Origin: an uncultured Methanomassiliicoccus sp.
GTDB lineage: Archaea > Thermoplasmatota > Thermoplasmata > Methanomassiliicoccales > Methanomassiliicoccaceae
NCBI GenBank assembly: GCA_905202485.1
Contig: CAJKRY010000009.1
Location: forward strand, 20,187-84,186
Length of the DNA stretch: 64,000 nucleotides
Direction of reading: 5' to 3'
Below are positions 51,826 to 60,275 of this stretch, in pieces. The notes beneath the pieces are model-generated. The model was given only the letters and a program-made list of their open reading frames with translations, did no database searches and was not told where the DNA came from. Each line of letters begins with the position of its first letter. Positions within the stretch are counted from its first letter, which is position 1. Both the position numbers and the translations under genes were made by a program.

Positions 51826-53712
51826 ATGTCATGGATGCAGAAGTTATGTGATACATATGATGCGTGTAAATCCGCAATAGGTTCTGATTCAAATGGCGTG
51901 CCGCTGCTGCCTATATGCCATACTACCAACATGGCTCAGGTAAAAGTTTCATTGGATGCAGATGGTAATTTTGTAGATGCTAAAGTGCTGGAAAAAGCTG
52001 AAGCCAGGACGATCATACCTTGTACGGAGGAAAGTGCAGGGAGAACTTCCGGCAAAGTGCCGCATCCCCTATGTGATAAACTGGAGTATGTTGCAGGTGA
52101 TTATTCAGAATACTGCCAGGGAACATCTGACTTTGAAACTTATGTTAAAAATTTAAGAGCCTGGTGCGATAATGCAGACTATTCTAATTCAAAAGTAAAA
52201 GCTGTTTTAAATTATGTAGAAAAAAAGAGGTTAATTAAAGATCTTGTGAATAAACAAATCTTATTTTTAGATGAATCCGGTAAACTGCTGACTGCCTGGA
52301 AAAATGATGAACTGGAAAAACCTGAAATATATTCAGTAACGACAGGAAGCTTAGACTCGATTTTTATAAAGTGGGCTGTGCATGTTCCTGGAGATCCGTC
52401 TGACGATCTGTCGCGGGATGAATCAGTATGGAATAGCTGGATAGGTTATTATCTTAATCTGCTGTCAAACTCAGAAAATTACAAGATTTCCTTAGATATG
52501 GTCACCGGTAAAAACATGCCTATTGCTAAGAATCATCCTAAAAAAATACGAAATGACGGAGACGGTGCAAAAATAATCTCATCTAATGACATGTCTGGTT
52601 TTACATTCAGAGGGAGATTCACCGAACCGGATCAGGCATGTACAATTGGATATGAGACGACTCAAAAAGCTCATAATGCACTCAGGTGGCTTATTGCCAG
52701 ACAGGGAGTTAAAATTGATACATGGTGTTTTGTTGCCTGGGATTACAACGGGAATGAGGTTGTCACTCCATTGGCTGATCCTTTTGACGTATATGATGAT
52801 AACGATCTTGATGAAACTGTAATTTATACTGCAGAAAATACAGTTAAAAAATTAAATTCCAAGATATTGGGAAATCAGCATGATGCGGATACATTTGGAA
52901 TATTCATGATGTCTATGGATTCTGCAGTACCTGGAAGATTAGCTGTTTTGAGTTATAGAGAATTTAACGGCTCAGAATATTGCGAAAGAATGGAGAACTG
53001 GTATTCTTCATATGCCTGGCCCAGGGTAAAGAAAAGGGAAAAAGTATATCTTGCAGAGGTGGCGCCTACTCCAAATGAAATATCCAAAGCAGTTTATGGA
53101 TACAACGTTGAAAATAAACATTTGAAGTCCATAACTGAAACAATCATTTCCTGCATAGTGGACGGGGACGCAGTTCCTAAGAATTATATGGAGACATCTG
53201 TGAGAAAAGCTTCTAATCCACTATCATACCGTGATGAATGGATGTGGGAGCAAACAATTTCAACCGCATGTGCACTTTTTAGAGGATTAAATTTAAAGGA
53301 GGAATATAAAATGACACTTGAGACAGAGAGACACAGCAGAGATTATCTGTATGGAAGACTGCTTGCCGTTGCAGATGCATTGGAAGGCAGAGCTAATTAT
53401 TTTGCTGGTGAAAGCAGGCCGACTAATGCTATGAGGTTAATGCAGAAATTTTCTGAAAAACCCTACACAACATGGAATATCATTCACGATTCGCTTGTAC
53501 CATATAAAATGAGGCTTGGTGCCGGAGGCGTAGATTTTGAAAAATTATTTGAAGAAATCATGGATTTATTCAATCCTGAAGAATTTACAAACAATAAGAG
53601 GCTGAGCGGCGAATATCTGCTTGGATTCTACACTCAAAAATCTGAGATAAGAAAGAAAAATAAAAAGAAAAGCGATGAAAAATCAGAGGAGGAATTAAAT
53701 GAGCACAATTGA
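51826..53712 (+). CDS. cas8c: CRISPR Cascade large subunit Cas8c (Csd1)
   Basis: 628 residues from the ATG at 51826 (MSWMQKLCDTYDACKSAIG); GGAGTG lies ten bases upstream. The frame is open further back into cas5, but the N-terminus of the family matches this start. Csd1 features include the LLPICHTTNMAQVKVSLDADGNF opening and the central NAHNALRWL-like segment (HNALRWLIARQG). It recognises the PAM and holds the target strand in Cascade. Its last 133 codons also encode the small subunit from an internal start (53311). It overlaps cas7 by 14 bp. Confidence 0.96.
   Translation: MSWMQKLCDTYDACKSAIGSDSNGVPLLPICHTTNMAQVKVSLDADGNFVDAKVLEKAEARTIIPCTEESAGRTSGKVPHPLCDKLEYVAGDYSEYCQGTSDFETYVKNLRAWCDNADYSNSKVKAVLNYVEKKRLIKDLVNKQILFLDESGKLLTAWKNDELEKPEIYSVTTGSLDSIFIKWAVHVPGDPSDDLSRDESVWNSWIGYYLNLLSNSENYKISLDMVTGKNMPIAKNHPKKIRNDGDGAKIISSNDMSGFTFRGRFTEPDQACTIGYETTQKAHNALRWLIARQGVKIDTWCFVAWDYNGNEVVTPLADPFDVYDDNDLDETVIYTAENTVKKLNSKILGNQHDADTFGIFMMSMDSAVPGRLAVLSYREFNGSEYCERMENWYSSYAWPRVKKREKVYLAEVAPTPNEISKAVYGYNVENKHLKSITETIISCIVDGDAVPKNYMETSVRKASNPLSYRDEWMWEQTISTACALFRGLNLKEEYKMTLETERHSRDYLYGRLLAVADALEGRANYFAGESRPTNAMRLMQKFSEKPYTTWNIIHDSLVPYKMRLGAGGVDFEKLFEEIMDLFNPEEFTNNKRLSGEYLLGFYTQKSEIRKKNKKKSDEKSEEELNEHN
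53311..53712 (+). CDS. cas11: internally translated Cascade small subunit Cas11c
   Basis: 133 residues, in frame with and nested in the 3' end of cas8c. Type I-C systems are known to make a separate small subunit from an internal start in cas8c. Here the sequence supports it directly: AAAGGAGGA (53295-53303) is a near-perfect Shine-Dalgarno, eight bases before ATG 53311, inside the coding region. The product begins MTLETERHSRDYLYGRLLAVADALE, is mostly helical and ends in a Lys/Glu-rich tail, as expected for a Cas11 that lines the belly of Cascade. Confidence 0.85.
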   Translation: MTLETERHSRDYLYGRLLAVADALEGRANYFAGESRPTNAMRLMQKFSEKPYTTWNIIHDSLVPYKMRLGAGGVDFEKLFEEIMDLFNPEEFTNNKRLSGEYLLGFYTQKSEIRKKNKKKSDEKSEEELNEHN

Positions 53713-54565
53713 GAATAAAATAGATTTTGCAGTTGTATTTACTGTAAAAGGTGCAAATCCGAATGGAGATCCTTTAAACGGAAACAGGCCCAGACTTGAT
53801 TTTTCTGGCCGTGGTGAAATTTCTGATGTCTGTCTGAAAAGGAAGATAAGAAACAGGCTGATGGATATGGGAGAAAACGTCTTTGTGCAGTCTGATGAAA
53901 ACAAGCAGGATGATTTTACAAGTCTTCGTGCCCGTTCAGATGACTTTATAAAACAAAAATTCGGTAACAGCAAGTACACTAAAGAAGAATATGCTGCAGC
54001 AGCCTGCCAGCAGTGGTTTGATGTTAGAACATTCGGACAAGTATTTGCCTTCAAGGGCAGCAAAAAAGATGCAGAAGGAGTATCTGTCGGAATCAGGGGC
54101 CCTGTCACAATTCAATCAGCATTCAGTGCAGATCCCATTTCAATTTCCAGCATTCAAATCACAAAAAGTGTCAACTCTGAAGGTGACGGAACTAAAAAGT
54201 CTTCAGATACTATGGGTATGAAGCACCGTGTTGATTTTGGACTGTATGTTACATATGGTACAATAAATGCTTGCCTGGCTAAAAAAACAAATTTCTCAAT
54301 GGATGATGCTGAAAAACTGAAAGCTGCCATATGCAGCATGTTTGAAAATGATGCGTCCTCTGCTAGACCCGAAGGCACGATTGACATAAAGACTGTTTAC
54401 TGGTGGGTGCATGACAAAGCCAATGGACAATATCCGTCTTCTAAAGTTCACGGTTCCTTAAAAATAAAACTCAAAGACGGAGTTGATGAGCCAGTGTCTT
54501 TTGATGATTACTCAATCATGCTGGAAAAATTAGATGGACTTGAACCTGAAATAATTCAGTATTGA
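53699..54565 (+). CDS. cas7: CRISPR Cascade backbone protein Cas7 (Csd2)
   Basis: 288 residues of the Csd2 type. It opens with IENKIDFAVVFTVKGANPNGDPLNGNRPRLD, the highly conserved first strand and glycine loop that grips the crRNA backbone, followed by FDVRTFGQVFAFKG and VGIRGPVTIQSAFS. Several copies polymerise along the crRNA. GAGGAGG lies six bases before the ATG; the gene overlaps cas8c by 14 bp and is followed by a strong terminator, so it is the last effector gene. The adaptation genes that usually follow (cas4-cas1-cas2) are instead 10 kb away on the other strand. Confidence 0.97.
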   Translation: MSTIENKIDFAVVFTVKGANPNGDPLNGNRPRLDFSGRGEISDVCLKRKIRNRLMDMGENVFVQSDENKQDDFTSLRARSDDFIKQKFGNSKYTKEEYAAAACQQWFDVRTFGQVFAFKGSKKDAEGVSVGIRGPVTIQSAFSADPISISSIQITKSVNSEGDGTKKSSDTMGMKHRVDFGLYVTYGTINACLAKKTNFSMDDAEKLKAAICSMFENDASSARPEGTIDIKTVYWWVHDKANGQYPSSKVHGSLKIKLKDGVDEPVSFDDYSIMLEKLDGLEPEIIQY

Positions 54566-54574
54566 AACGATTTT

Positions 54575-54611
54575 ACGGACTGTGATCTTTTCATAGTCCG
54601 TTTTTGTTTTT
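54575..54611 (+). terminator. terminator of the Cascade operon
   Basis: ACGGACT (54575-54581) pairs with AGTCCGT (54595-54601), followed by TTTTTGTTTTTAATTTT. Strong intrinsic-type stem and T-tract directly after cas7. Confidence 0.8.
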
Positions 54612-54649
54612 AATTTTCATATAAAGTCTTAATGTGTTTACTATTCAGT

Positions 54650-54985
54650 CTAATAAAATGTATGAATGTATGAAATTACTTTTGATAGGATGTCCTGCGG
54701 TATTTGTTCTACGTACTGTACATTTCTGCTCATGATATCTAAGCATTTTAAGTGCTCAGTCAAGACGCAGCCTGTAGTTTTAACCCTGCTATCTAGCTGA
54801 ATATGCAATGGAAAATGATTGATTGTACTGGTAATTGGACAGACGATGGCAAGTTTAGTGTGATTAAAAAATTCATCATTGCTCACGATCAGGCCTGGTC
54901 TTCTTCCAGCTTGTTCATGTCCTGATTGCGGATTAAAATCCAGATATATAATATCACCTTGTTTGGGTGAATACACGATTACCAC
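54650..54985 (-). CDS. mazF: MazF-type endoribonuclease toxin
   Basis: 111 residues of the MazF/PemK family. Visible signature: PKQGDIIYLDFNPQSGHEQAGRRPGLIVSNDEF, then AIVCPITSTINHFPLHIQL and the C-terminal EHLKCLDIMSRNVQYVEQIP. Members cleave mRNA at short sites when the antitoxin is lost. It overlaps the antitoxin gene by 7 bp and is convergent with the Cascade operon across its terminator. Being next to a CRISPR-Cas operon, it could help to stabilise the locus, which is inference. Confidence 0.93.
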   Translation of the reverse strand: MVIVYSPKQGDIIYLDFNPQSGHEQAGRRPGLIVSNDEFFNHTKLAIVCPITSTINHFPLHIQLDSRVKTTGCVLTEHLKCLDIMSRNVQYVEQIPQDILSKVISYIHTFY

Positions 54986-55224
54986 ACTTCTCTGCCAGCC
55001 GGTTTACCCCAGTCATACTCTTCCTGCTGTTTGCTTTCATCATATCCTTGAAAGATGTCAGAGAGTGTTAAACTTTTTTTTGTCTGTAATTTTTTGATGA
55101 TAATGGCATTATCCACTCTTTGCAGCTCCACCGCATCGTTTTCTGACATTCCCATTGCATCCAAGAATGCTTTTGGTATTCTTATACCTTGAGAATTTCC
55201 CCATTTTTGAATTATTGCCTGCAT
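54979..55224 (-). CDS. mazE: MazE/AbrB-type antitoxin
   Basis: 81 residues from the ATG at 55224. The frame extends further upstream to 55290, but that part runs through the promoter palindrome, while MQAIIQKWGNSQGIRIPKAFLDAMGM is exactly the family N-terminus (swapped-hairpin AbrB DNA-binding fold). The C-terminal tail, acidic and aromatic (DIFQGYDESKQQEEYDWGKP), is the expected toxin-binding strand. It should repress its own operon by binding the palindrome about 18 bp upstream. Confidence 0.9.
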   Translation of the reverse strand: MQAIIQKWGNSQGIRIPKAFLDAMGMSENDAVELQRVDNAIIIKKLQTKKSLTLSDIFQGYDESKQQEEYDWGKPAGREVW

Positions 55225-55241
55225 ATTACTGTTGAACTGAT

Positions 55242-55261
55242 GTATATACATATGTATATAC
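55242..55261. promoter_or_regulatory. 20-bp perfect palindrome in the mazEF promoter
   Basis: GTATATACATATGTATATAC is a perfect palindrome ending 18 bp before the mazE start. Its centre is also a good TATA sequence, so binding of MazE or MazEF here would block the promoter. Likely autoregulatory operator. Confidence 0.7.
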
Positions 55262-55286
55262 TTTACTGATGAAGAGTAAAGACTAA

Positions 55287-56156
55287 TCAATCTAGAAGAA
55301 AGTTCTTAACATCATCGTATACTTTTTCTTTTCCTATTTCGTTCAGTACCTCATGCTTCATTTTAGGATATACGATTCTGGTGATGTTTTTATAACCTAT
55401 TTTTCTCAATGATTCCACTGAATCTTCTAATCCTTCTTCTCCTTTAGTAACAGGATCATCTTCTCCAGATATGCTGAGTATTTTTAAATCAGGATTCTTG
55501 CATTGATACCTGGCGTAATCGTGAAGCTGTGTTACTCCTTCAATCACAGTTACATTGGCGCCGTTAGTGTATTTGTAGCCGCTGCACAGTTTATCGTTTC
55601 TGTAAGCTTCCATAATCTCGGGATTTGAGCAGATCCAGGTATCGTCATCTCCGTCGACTGCTTTCTGCAGGATTTTACTATGACCCCCGTCTCCTCCAAA
55701 GAATGAAAGAATCTTGCCAAGTCTTTTTCCAGAATTTATAAATTTAATATATCCAACGGTACCGCTTAGGATTAGTTTGTCTATTTCATCATCATGCCGC
55801 TGCAGATAGCATCTTGCCAGCAGCGATCCGAAAGAATGGCCGAACAAGTAGAGCTTTTTTCCTGGATACCTTTCTTTTATGTATTGTGTAATTAGATACT
55901 GATCATTGATGATCTGTTCACATCCTTCCATGTGTCCAAGTGGATATTCATCGTTCAAGGATTTTCCATGACCTCTGTTGTCTGATATAATAACACTAAA
56001 TCCTATATTATTTAAAAAATGTATAAACTCATAATATCTCTCTTTATGCTCTTTCATTCCATGAATCATCTGGATAACTGCCAGAGGTTCTTCTGTTTCA
56101 AAGAGGGCTGCTGACAAATCCAAACCATCATTAGCTTTTATTGTGAACTCTTTCAT
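55287..56156 (-). CDS. alpha/beta hydrolase, monoacylglycerol lipase-like
   Basis: 289 residues from the ATG at 56156 (MKEFTIKANDGLDLSAALF); the frame is open for 11 more codons, but the family starts here. Serine hydrolase fold of the Hydrolase_4 group: HGMKEHKERYYEF oxyanion region, nucleophile in LFGHSFGSLLARC, acid in ISGEDDPVT and histidine in MKHEVLNEIG. No signal peptide, so it is cytoplasmic. Similar enzymes hydrolyse monoacylglycerols or lysophospholipids; in an archaeon with ether lipids the substrate is probably dietary or another small ester. No clear RBS. It is downstream of, but separated by a terminator from, the MATE gene. Confidence 0.88.
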   Translation of the reverse strand: MKEFTIKANDGLDLSAALFETEEPLAVIQMIHGMKEHKERYYEFIHFLNNIGFSVIISDNRGHGKSLNDEYPLGHMEGCEQIINDQYLITQYIKERYPGKKLYLFGHSFGSLLARCYLQRHDDEIDKLILSGTVGYIKFINSGKRLGKILSFFGGDGGHSKILQKAVDGDDDTWICSNPEIMEAYRNDKLCSGYKYTNGANVTVIEGVTQLHDYARYQCKNPDLKILSISGEDDPVTKGEEGLEDSVESLRKIGYKNITRIVYPKMKHEVLNEIGKEKVYDDVKNFLLD

Positions 56157-56256
56157 CTTTAACCATGCATACAATATCATAGGCAACATTAAGCTTTTGA
56201 TGAATCCAGTTCCATTCTCTCATTTAATAAATGCAGATAACTGAAAACAGTTTGAA

Positions 56257-56274
56257 CAGCCCCAAAAGGGGCTG
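56257..56274 (-). terminator. terminator of the marR-MATE operon
   Basis: CAGCCCC-AAAA-GGGGCTG, a perfect seven-pair stem ten bases after the MATE stop codon on the minus strand, followed by a moderately T-rich tract. Confidence 0.65.
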
Positions 56275-56283
56275 CGATTTAGA

Positions 56284-57630
56284 TCAACTGGAAGTTGTTT
56301 GTGCCTCATACTTTCTTGTATATCCGCTGCTTCTTATCAGATATGCTGATATCCAGATAGTCAGGAATTCAGCCAGCGGTACAGCGATCCAGATTCCGTC
56401 CAGCCCCATATATACCGGAAGCACCAGCACGGCTACGGAAATGAACACAAATGTCCTCATCAGCGATATGAATGCTGAGACTTTCCCGTTTGAAAGCGCA
56501 GTGAAGAATGAACTGGCGTAAATATTCACTCCGCAGAACAGGAACTCCACAGCGAATATATAGAATCCGCTTATTGCCAGGCTGTAAGCATATGATCCTT
56601 CTTCAAGGAAGATATGTGTGATCGTAGGAGCCAGCACCATTGCCAGAATGAATGCGATTACTGACAGAATGACAATTATAGTAGCACTCATTTTGAAGAC
56701 TTTCTTCAAGCGTTCCTTATTGCCGCTGCCGTAGTTGTAACTCAGGATAGGTGCCACTCCGGTTGAGAATCCGAAATATATTGCCGTGAAGATGAACTGA
56801 GCATACAAAACCGTGGTAATTGCAGCCACGCCGTCTTCTCCAACATACTTCATCATCTGGTAGTTAAAGAGGAACACCATAATTCCGTTTGCCAGGTTGG
56901 TTACCATTTCCGACGATCCGTTGGTGCATGTCTTACTTAAAGCATGCCAGTCGCCGTCCGGCTTAGTGAAATGCAGATTATTCTTTTTAGTCAGGAAGTA
57001 TCCTACGCCTACCACAGCAGGCAGCATGAATCCTATTGATGTTCCTAAAGCCGCACCTGCCACGCCTAGTTCCATAACAGCGATGAAAATGTAGTCAAAC
57101 AGGACATTGAGAACTCCTGCTCCCACTATCAGCGTTAATCCCAGTTTAGGCTTTCCGGCAGTTACGAATAATGTCTGAAACATTACCTGCAGGATAAACG
57201 CCGGCATGAATATCAGGAGAATCTGCAGGTAGTCTTTACAGTACCCGAACAGCAGATCGCTTGAACCCAGCATGTAAATAAGCGGATCAAGAAACAGCAG
57301 TCCGATTACAGATATGGCTACTCCTGCAAGGAATCCTGTCAGAACTATCATGGAGAAGTTCTTTCTTGCTTTTTCAATAACTCCCTCGCCCATTCTTTTG
57401 GCGATTATCGCGCTTCCTCCGGTACCCAGCATTACTCCTATGGCTAAGATCGCTGAGTAAAAAGGGCTCACGATATTAATCGAAGCTAGAGCATTTGAGC
57501 CCACATACCTTGCAATGAATATGCCGTCTACTATAGTGTATAATGAAACGACAACCATCATCACTGCTGTCGGCAGTGCAAATATCAATAATGATTTGTA
57601 ATTAAAATCTTTTGAAAGCGGGTTGGTCAT
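56284..57630 (-). CDS. MATE-family efflux transporter
   Basis: 448 residues with twelve hydrophobic segments, the standard MATE length. The N-terminal half opens LLIFALPTAVMMVVVSLYTIVDGIFIARYVG, the usual first helices, and GTGGSAIIAKRMGEG; the second half repeats the plan (MVTNLANGIMVFLFNYQMM, FGFSTGVAPILSYNYGSGN). It exports cationic drugs or metabolites in exchange for Na+ or H+. Its start overlaps the MarR regulator by 4 bp, so expression is probably induced when the regulator binds a substrate. Confidence 0.93.
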   Translation of the reverse strand: MTNPLSKDFNYKSLLIFALPTAVMMVVVSLYTIVDGIFIARYVGSNALASINIVSPFYSAILAIGVMLGTGGSAIIAKRMGEGVIEKARKNFSMIVLTGFLAGVAISVIGLLFLDPLIYMLGSSDLLFGYCKDYLQILLIFMPAFILQVMFQTLFVTAGKPKLGLTLIVGAGVLNVLFDYIFIAVMELGVAGAALGTSIGFMLPAVVGVGYFLTKKNNLHFTKPDGDWHALSKTCTNGSSEMVTNLANGIMVFLFNYQMMKYVGEDGVAAITTVLYAQFIFTAIYFGFSTGVAPILSYNYGSGNKERLKKVFKMSATIIVILSVIAFILAMVLAPTITHIFLEEGSYAYSLAISGFYIFAVEFLFCGVNIYASSFFTALSNGKVSAFISLMRTFVFISVAVLVLPVYMGLDGIWIAVPLAEFLTIWISAYLIRSSGYTRKYEAQTTSS

Positions 57631-58073
57631 AACTCCTCTTTATGTGCATTATTGCAGCTCTGGAAGCAGTCGCTGAAAGTTTCCAGAACTTCACAGAACA
57701 CATCTATCTTTTCTTGTGAATATTTTTTCTCTATCATTTCTATTGCATATCTCAAAGGCCTGAAGTAAATCTCGTAGTCCTCTGACATTGTCTCAGTAAC
57801 TTCGAGGTAATTGATGCGCTTATCTTCTTCATTCTGCATCTTTCTTACCAGGCCCTGCTTAACCAGCTCGTTAACTTTCATCGTTACTGCAGCTTTGGAG
57901 ATGTTAAGATCATCTGCAATGGAACTTACCGTAGCATTATCTCTGAACTTGATCAAATCGAGATACATGCTGGTATTGCATGATATGTCTTTCATGCATT
58001 TATCCTGACGACCGCGCAATTGGTTCACTGTAAGTTCATACCAGAACCTGTCCATTGAGTCTTCTAAGTTCAT
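57627..58073 (-). CDS. MarR-family transcription regulator
   Basis: 148 residues with a winged helix-turn-helix: NATVSSIADDLNISKAAVTMKVNELVKQGLVRKMQNEEDKRINYLEVT, including the conserved D-x-R of the wing (EDKR). Outer helices would form the dimer. It is followed, with a 4-bp overlap, by the MATE gene. The upstream region holds two TTAAG-based palindromes close to a TATA box, a typical arrangement for autorepression of a marR-transporter operon. The long N-terminal helix carries cysteines (KCMKDISCN) that could sense oxidation. Confidence 0.9.
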   Translation of the reverse strand: MNLEDSMDRFWYELTVNQLRGRQDKCMKDISCNTSMYLDLIKFRDNATVSSIADDLNISKAAVTMKVNELVKQGLVRKMQNEEDKRINYLEVTETMSEDYEIYFRPLRYAIEMIEKKYSQEKIDVFCEVLETFSDCFQSCNNAHKEEL

Positions 58074-58092
58074 TTATCCATCTCGCTAAATA

Positions 58093-58204
58093 GTTAAGTC
58101 AACTTACTTAACCTAGATTAACTATTTATAGCTATCTAGCCCGTGCTCAGTTAAGCTTAAGAAACTCACAATGTTCGACAATATAATTTAATCGTAATTA
58201 CGAT
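58093..58204 (-). promoter_or_regulatory. marR promoter with palindromic operators
   Basis: GTTAAG (58093-58098)/CTTAAC (58107-58112) and TTAAGCTTAA (58151-58160) flank the TATA element TATAAATA (minus strand, 58123-58130). Further up is the 14-bp palindrome ATCGTAATTACGAT (58191-58204). The first two share TTAAG and are good MarR candidates. Confidence 0.5.
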
Positions 58205-58314
58205 ATATATCAATATTTTTGTATATGCTCTGAAACTCACTACAAAATGCAGATTTAATTTTCTTGGAGAGCAGTTTATTCTAAAAGCCAGTCTATGATA
58301 TTTTTTACCATAAT

Positions 58315-59458
58315 TCATTTATTTGTAATGAACTTCATATTATCCAGCGTAAGTATTGTTTTAGGATAGCTGTCTTTTATGGAATTCAGAGATCTTGTTT
58401 CCCTGGCGTATGTATTTTCATCCCTGATGCTCATGGAAATCTGATAGTATTCTCTCGCATCTCCTTTTATGACTGTAAAGTCAACTTCCTGATCACCGTA
58501 TCTGCCTACGCAGATCTGATAGCCTCTCCTTTTTAATTCGAGATATGCTATATTCTCCAGCTGTCTGCTGATATCCTCCCGGGATGAAATTCCCAGTATG
58601 GCATTTCTTATGCCGGTATCCTCAACGTAATATTTCTCCAGAGTTTTCAGCAGTTTTTTTCCGCGTATATCATAGCGTTCAGCCTTCTCGATAATATATG
58701 CGTCTTCCAGCGCTTTCAGGCAGTCCTCGACAACTCTAGGATCAGATTCTATCTGCTTTGCAATGGATGATGCCGAAGTGATATTGCCGATGTTGGAAAA
58801 TAAAAATCTGACTATTGAATTCAGAGTGCTGACACTCTTTATCTTACTTCTCGGCGTAATGTCCTTTACGACTATGGTATTGTAAATCGAATCAAGAATC
58901 ATGCGGTTAAAAGATTCATCTTCATCAGGATTAATCATCGGCATTGATCCTGTCCAGATGTAATCGGAAAACCTTGAATCCAGACTGCGATTCTGATCTG
59001 CTGGATGCAGCTTAAGATATTCTTTGAATGACAGAGGAGTCATTTTGATCTCTACGTATCTGCCGGAAAGGTAAGTGGAAAGTTCTGACGAAAGCAGATA
59101 TTCGTTGGATCCTGTGATGTATATGTCTGCGTCATAGCTGATCATCAGCGCATTTATAGATTTCTCCCAGCCTTCGATTCTCTGAATCTCATCGAAAAAT
59201 ACATACGTTTTTTTCTCAGGATTTACATTATTCACTATGTATGTGTTCAGATCTTTGAATGTGCTTAGTTCACTATAATCAATATCTTCGAAGTTGACAT
59301 ACAGTATGGAATCTTCACCAGAAGACCGGAGTTCATCTATGAACTGCTTCATCAGCGTGGATTTGCCGCATCTGCGTATGCCTGTGACTATCTTGATCAG
59401 CTCTTGATGATTCTTCCAGTCTCAGCTGTTTCAGGTATTCTTCGCGGATTACTTCCAT
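58315..59458 (-). pseudogene. frameshifted AAA ATPase of the DUF4143 type
   Basis: The intact frame (59352-58315, 345 codons) starts at MKQFIDELRSSGED and lacks a Walker A. The Walker A coding sequence is present just upstream in the same frame (GIRRCGKSTLMKQF) but without a start codon; the true family start, MEVIREEYLKQLRL from the ATG at 59458, is in another frame. A shift of one or two bases near 59415-59422 joins them. The rest is typical: YVFFDEIQRIEGWEKSI as Walker B, YITGSNEYLLSSEL as sensor 1, and the C-terminal DUF4143/nuclease-like domain with YQICVGRYGDQEVDF. Either a recent pseudogene or an assembly error. The function of the family is poorly known; a peculiar repeat cluster lies upstream. 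Confidence 0.75.
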
Positions 59459-59512
59459 CTCTACGCCTTCACATAATATCGATGATATGAATGACGTATG
59501 TATTTTTTACTA

Positions 59513-59616
59513 TTTTATGCATTGCAATGCATAAACTACTAAATCTGTGTGAGTTTTTGTATTTTTATGCATAAACTTATAAAATTATGAGAGTTTATGC
59601 ATTCTGATGCACAAAC
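59513..59616. repeat. cluster of five ATGCATAAAC elements, two as matched palindromes
   Basis: Sites: TTTTATGCAT 59513-59522 and ATGCATAAAC 59527-59536 (palindrome with 4-bp centre); ATGCATAAAC 59567-59576; GTTTATGCAT 59593-59602 and ATGCACAAAC 59607-59616 (same layout with 4-bp centre). The two palindromes are 80 bp apart and enclose TTATAAAA (59577-59584), a TATA box on either strand. It lies upstream of the frameshifted ATPase and behind the FmdE gene, most like an operator array. Confidence 0.7.
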
Positions 59617-59645
59617 TTTTTTTTTTAAATCATCTGCTTCAAGCG

Positions 59646-60182
59646 TCAAAGGAAAGATCGTTCATAACTTTCAAAGCAGTCCAGGCAGACCTTCCTGCCG
59701 TCCTGCAGTCTGATCTTGTCTTCTCTTGCTGATTCTCCGCAGCATTCACACGCCACGCTTTGAAACATTCTTGCTTTTTCAGGCATTTTAACCTGAGGCT
59801 CGCTGATGTTGAAAACATCATCCGCAGGACTGTTGAGAATATATTGGATCAATTCTTCTCTGCCGTATGCATCCTTATCAAAGTTTTTCACACTCAGCCG
59901 TATTCCCTTTCCATCATCTCTTCTGAAGAATGTGTATACAGGCTTGCCGGTGATTCTGAAAAGCAGGTTGCCCTTTCCCACCGTGCAGGACAGCAGATAC
60001 TGAATGCAGTCTACGCCGCAGGCATCGTTTTCTGAAATACATACAATTTCTTCATCTCCCGCTTTCTCCAGCGGAATTCCCAGAATCTCAGCGGCAGTTT
60101 CAGAAGCCTTGTATCCGAAAGCTAGGCCGGGGCAAGCATGGCCGTGAAAGTTAATGCATTCAGCCCATAATTTTTCATTCAT
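59646..60182 (-). CDS. FmdE-family protein with C-terminal zinc ribbon
   Basis: 178 residues. The N-terminal 130 residues match the FmdE domain: NFHGHACPGLAFGYKASETA with the metal-binding His/Cys, SENDACGVDCIQYLLSCTVGKGNL and the FRRDDGKGIRL strand. A Cys4 zinc ribbon follows (CECCGES...VCLDCFESY). FmdE was named for its presence near molybdenum formylmethanofuran dehydrogenase, but its activity is not settled; it is not a catalytic subunit of that enzyme. Here it is divergent from a type II ABC importer with a 93-bp shared upstream region, which suggests a role in handling or sensing the metal or oxyanion that importer D brings in. Confidence 0.88.
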   Translation of the reverse strand: MNEKLWAECINFHGHACPGLAFGYKASETAAEILGIPLEKAGDEEIVCISENDACGVDCIQYLLSCTVGKGNLLFRITGKPVYTFFRRDDGKGIRLSVKNFDKDAYGREELIQYILNSPADDVFNISEPQVKMPEKARMFQSVACECCGESAREDKIRLQDGRKVCLDCFESYERSFL

Positions 60183-60275
60183 ATTGTAGGAAATACAAGT
60201 TCTGCAGATAAACTTAATGATACTTTATCTAAAAAAGTAATACTCATATACTAGGAGGTTAATTATACACTTCAG
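60183..60275. promoter_or_regulatory. divergent promoter of FmdE gene and importer D
   Basis: 93 bp with a short inverted repeat TACTTT...AAAGTA (about 60221-60239) midway between the two genes and GGAGG (60254-60258) 17 bases before the importer start, too far for an ordinary RBS. A shared operator for both genes is plausible. Confidence 0.35.
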
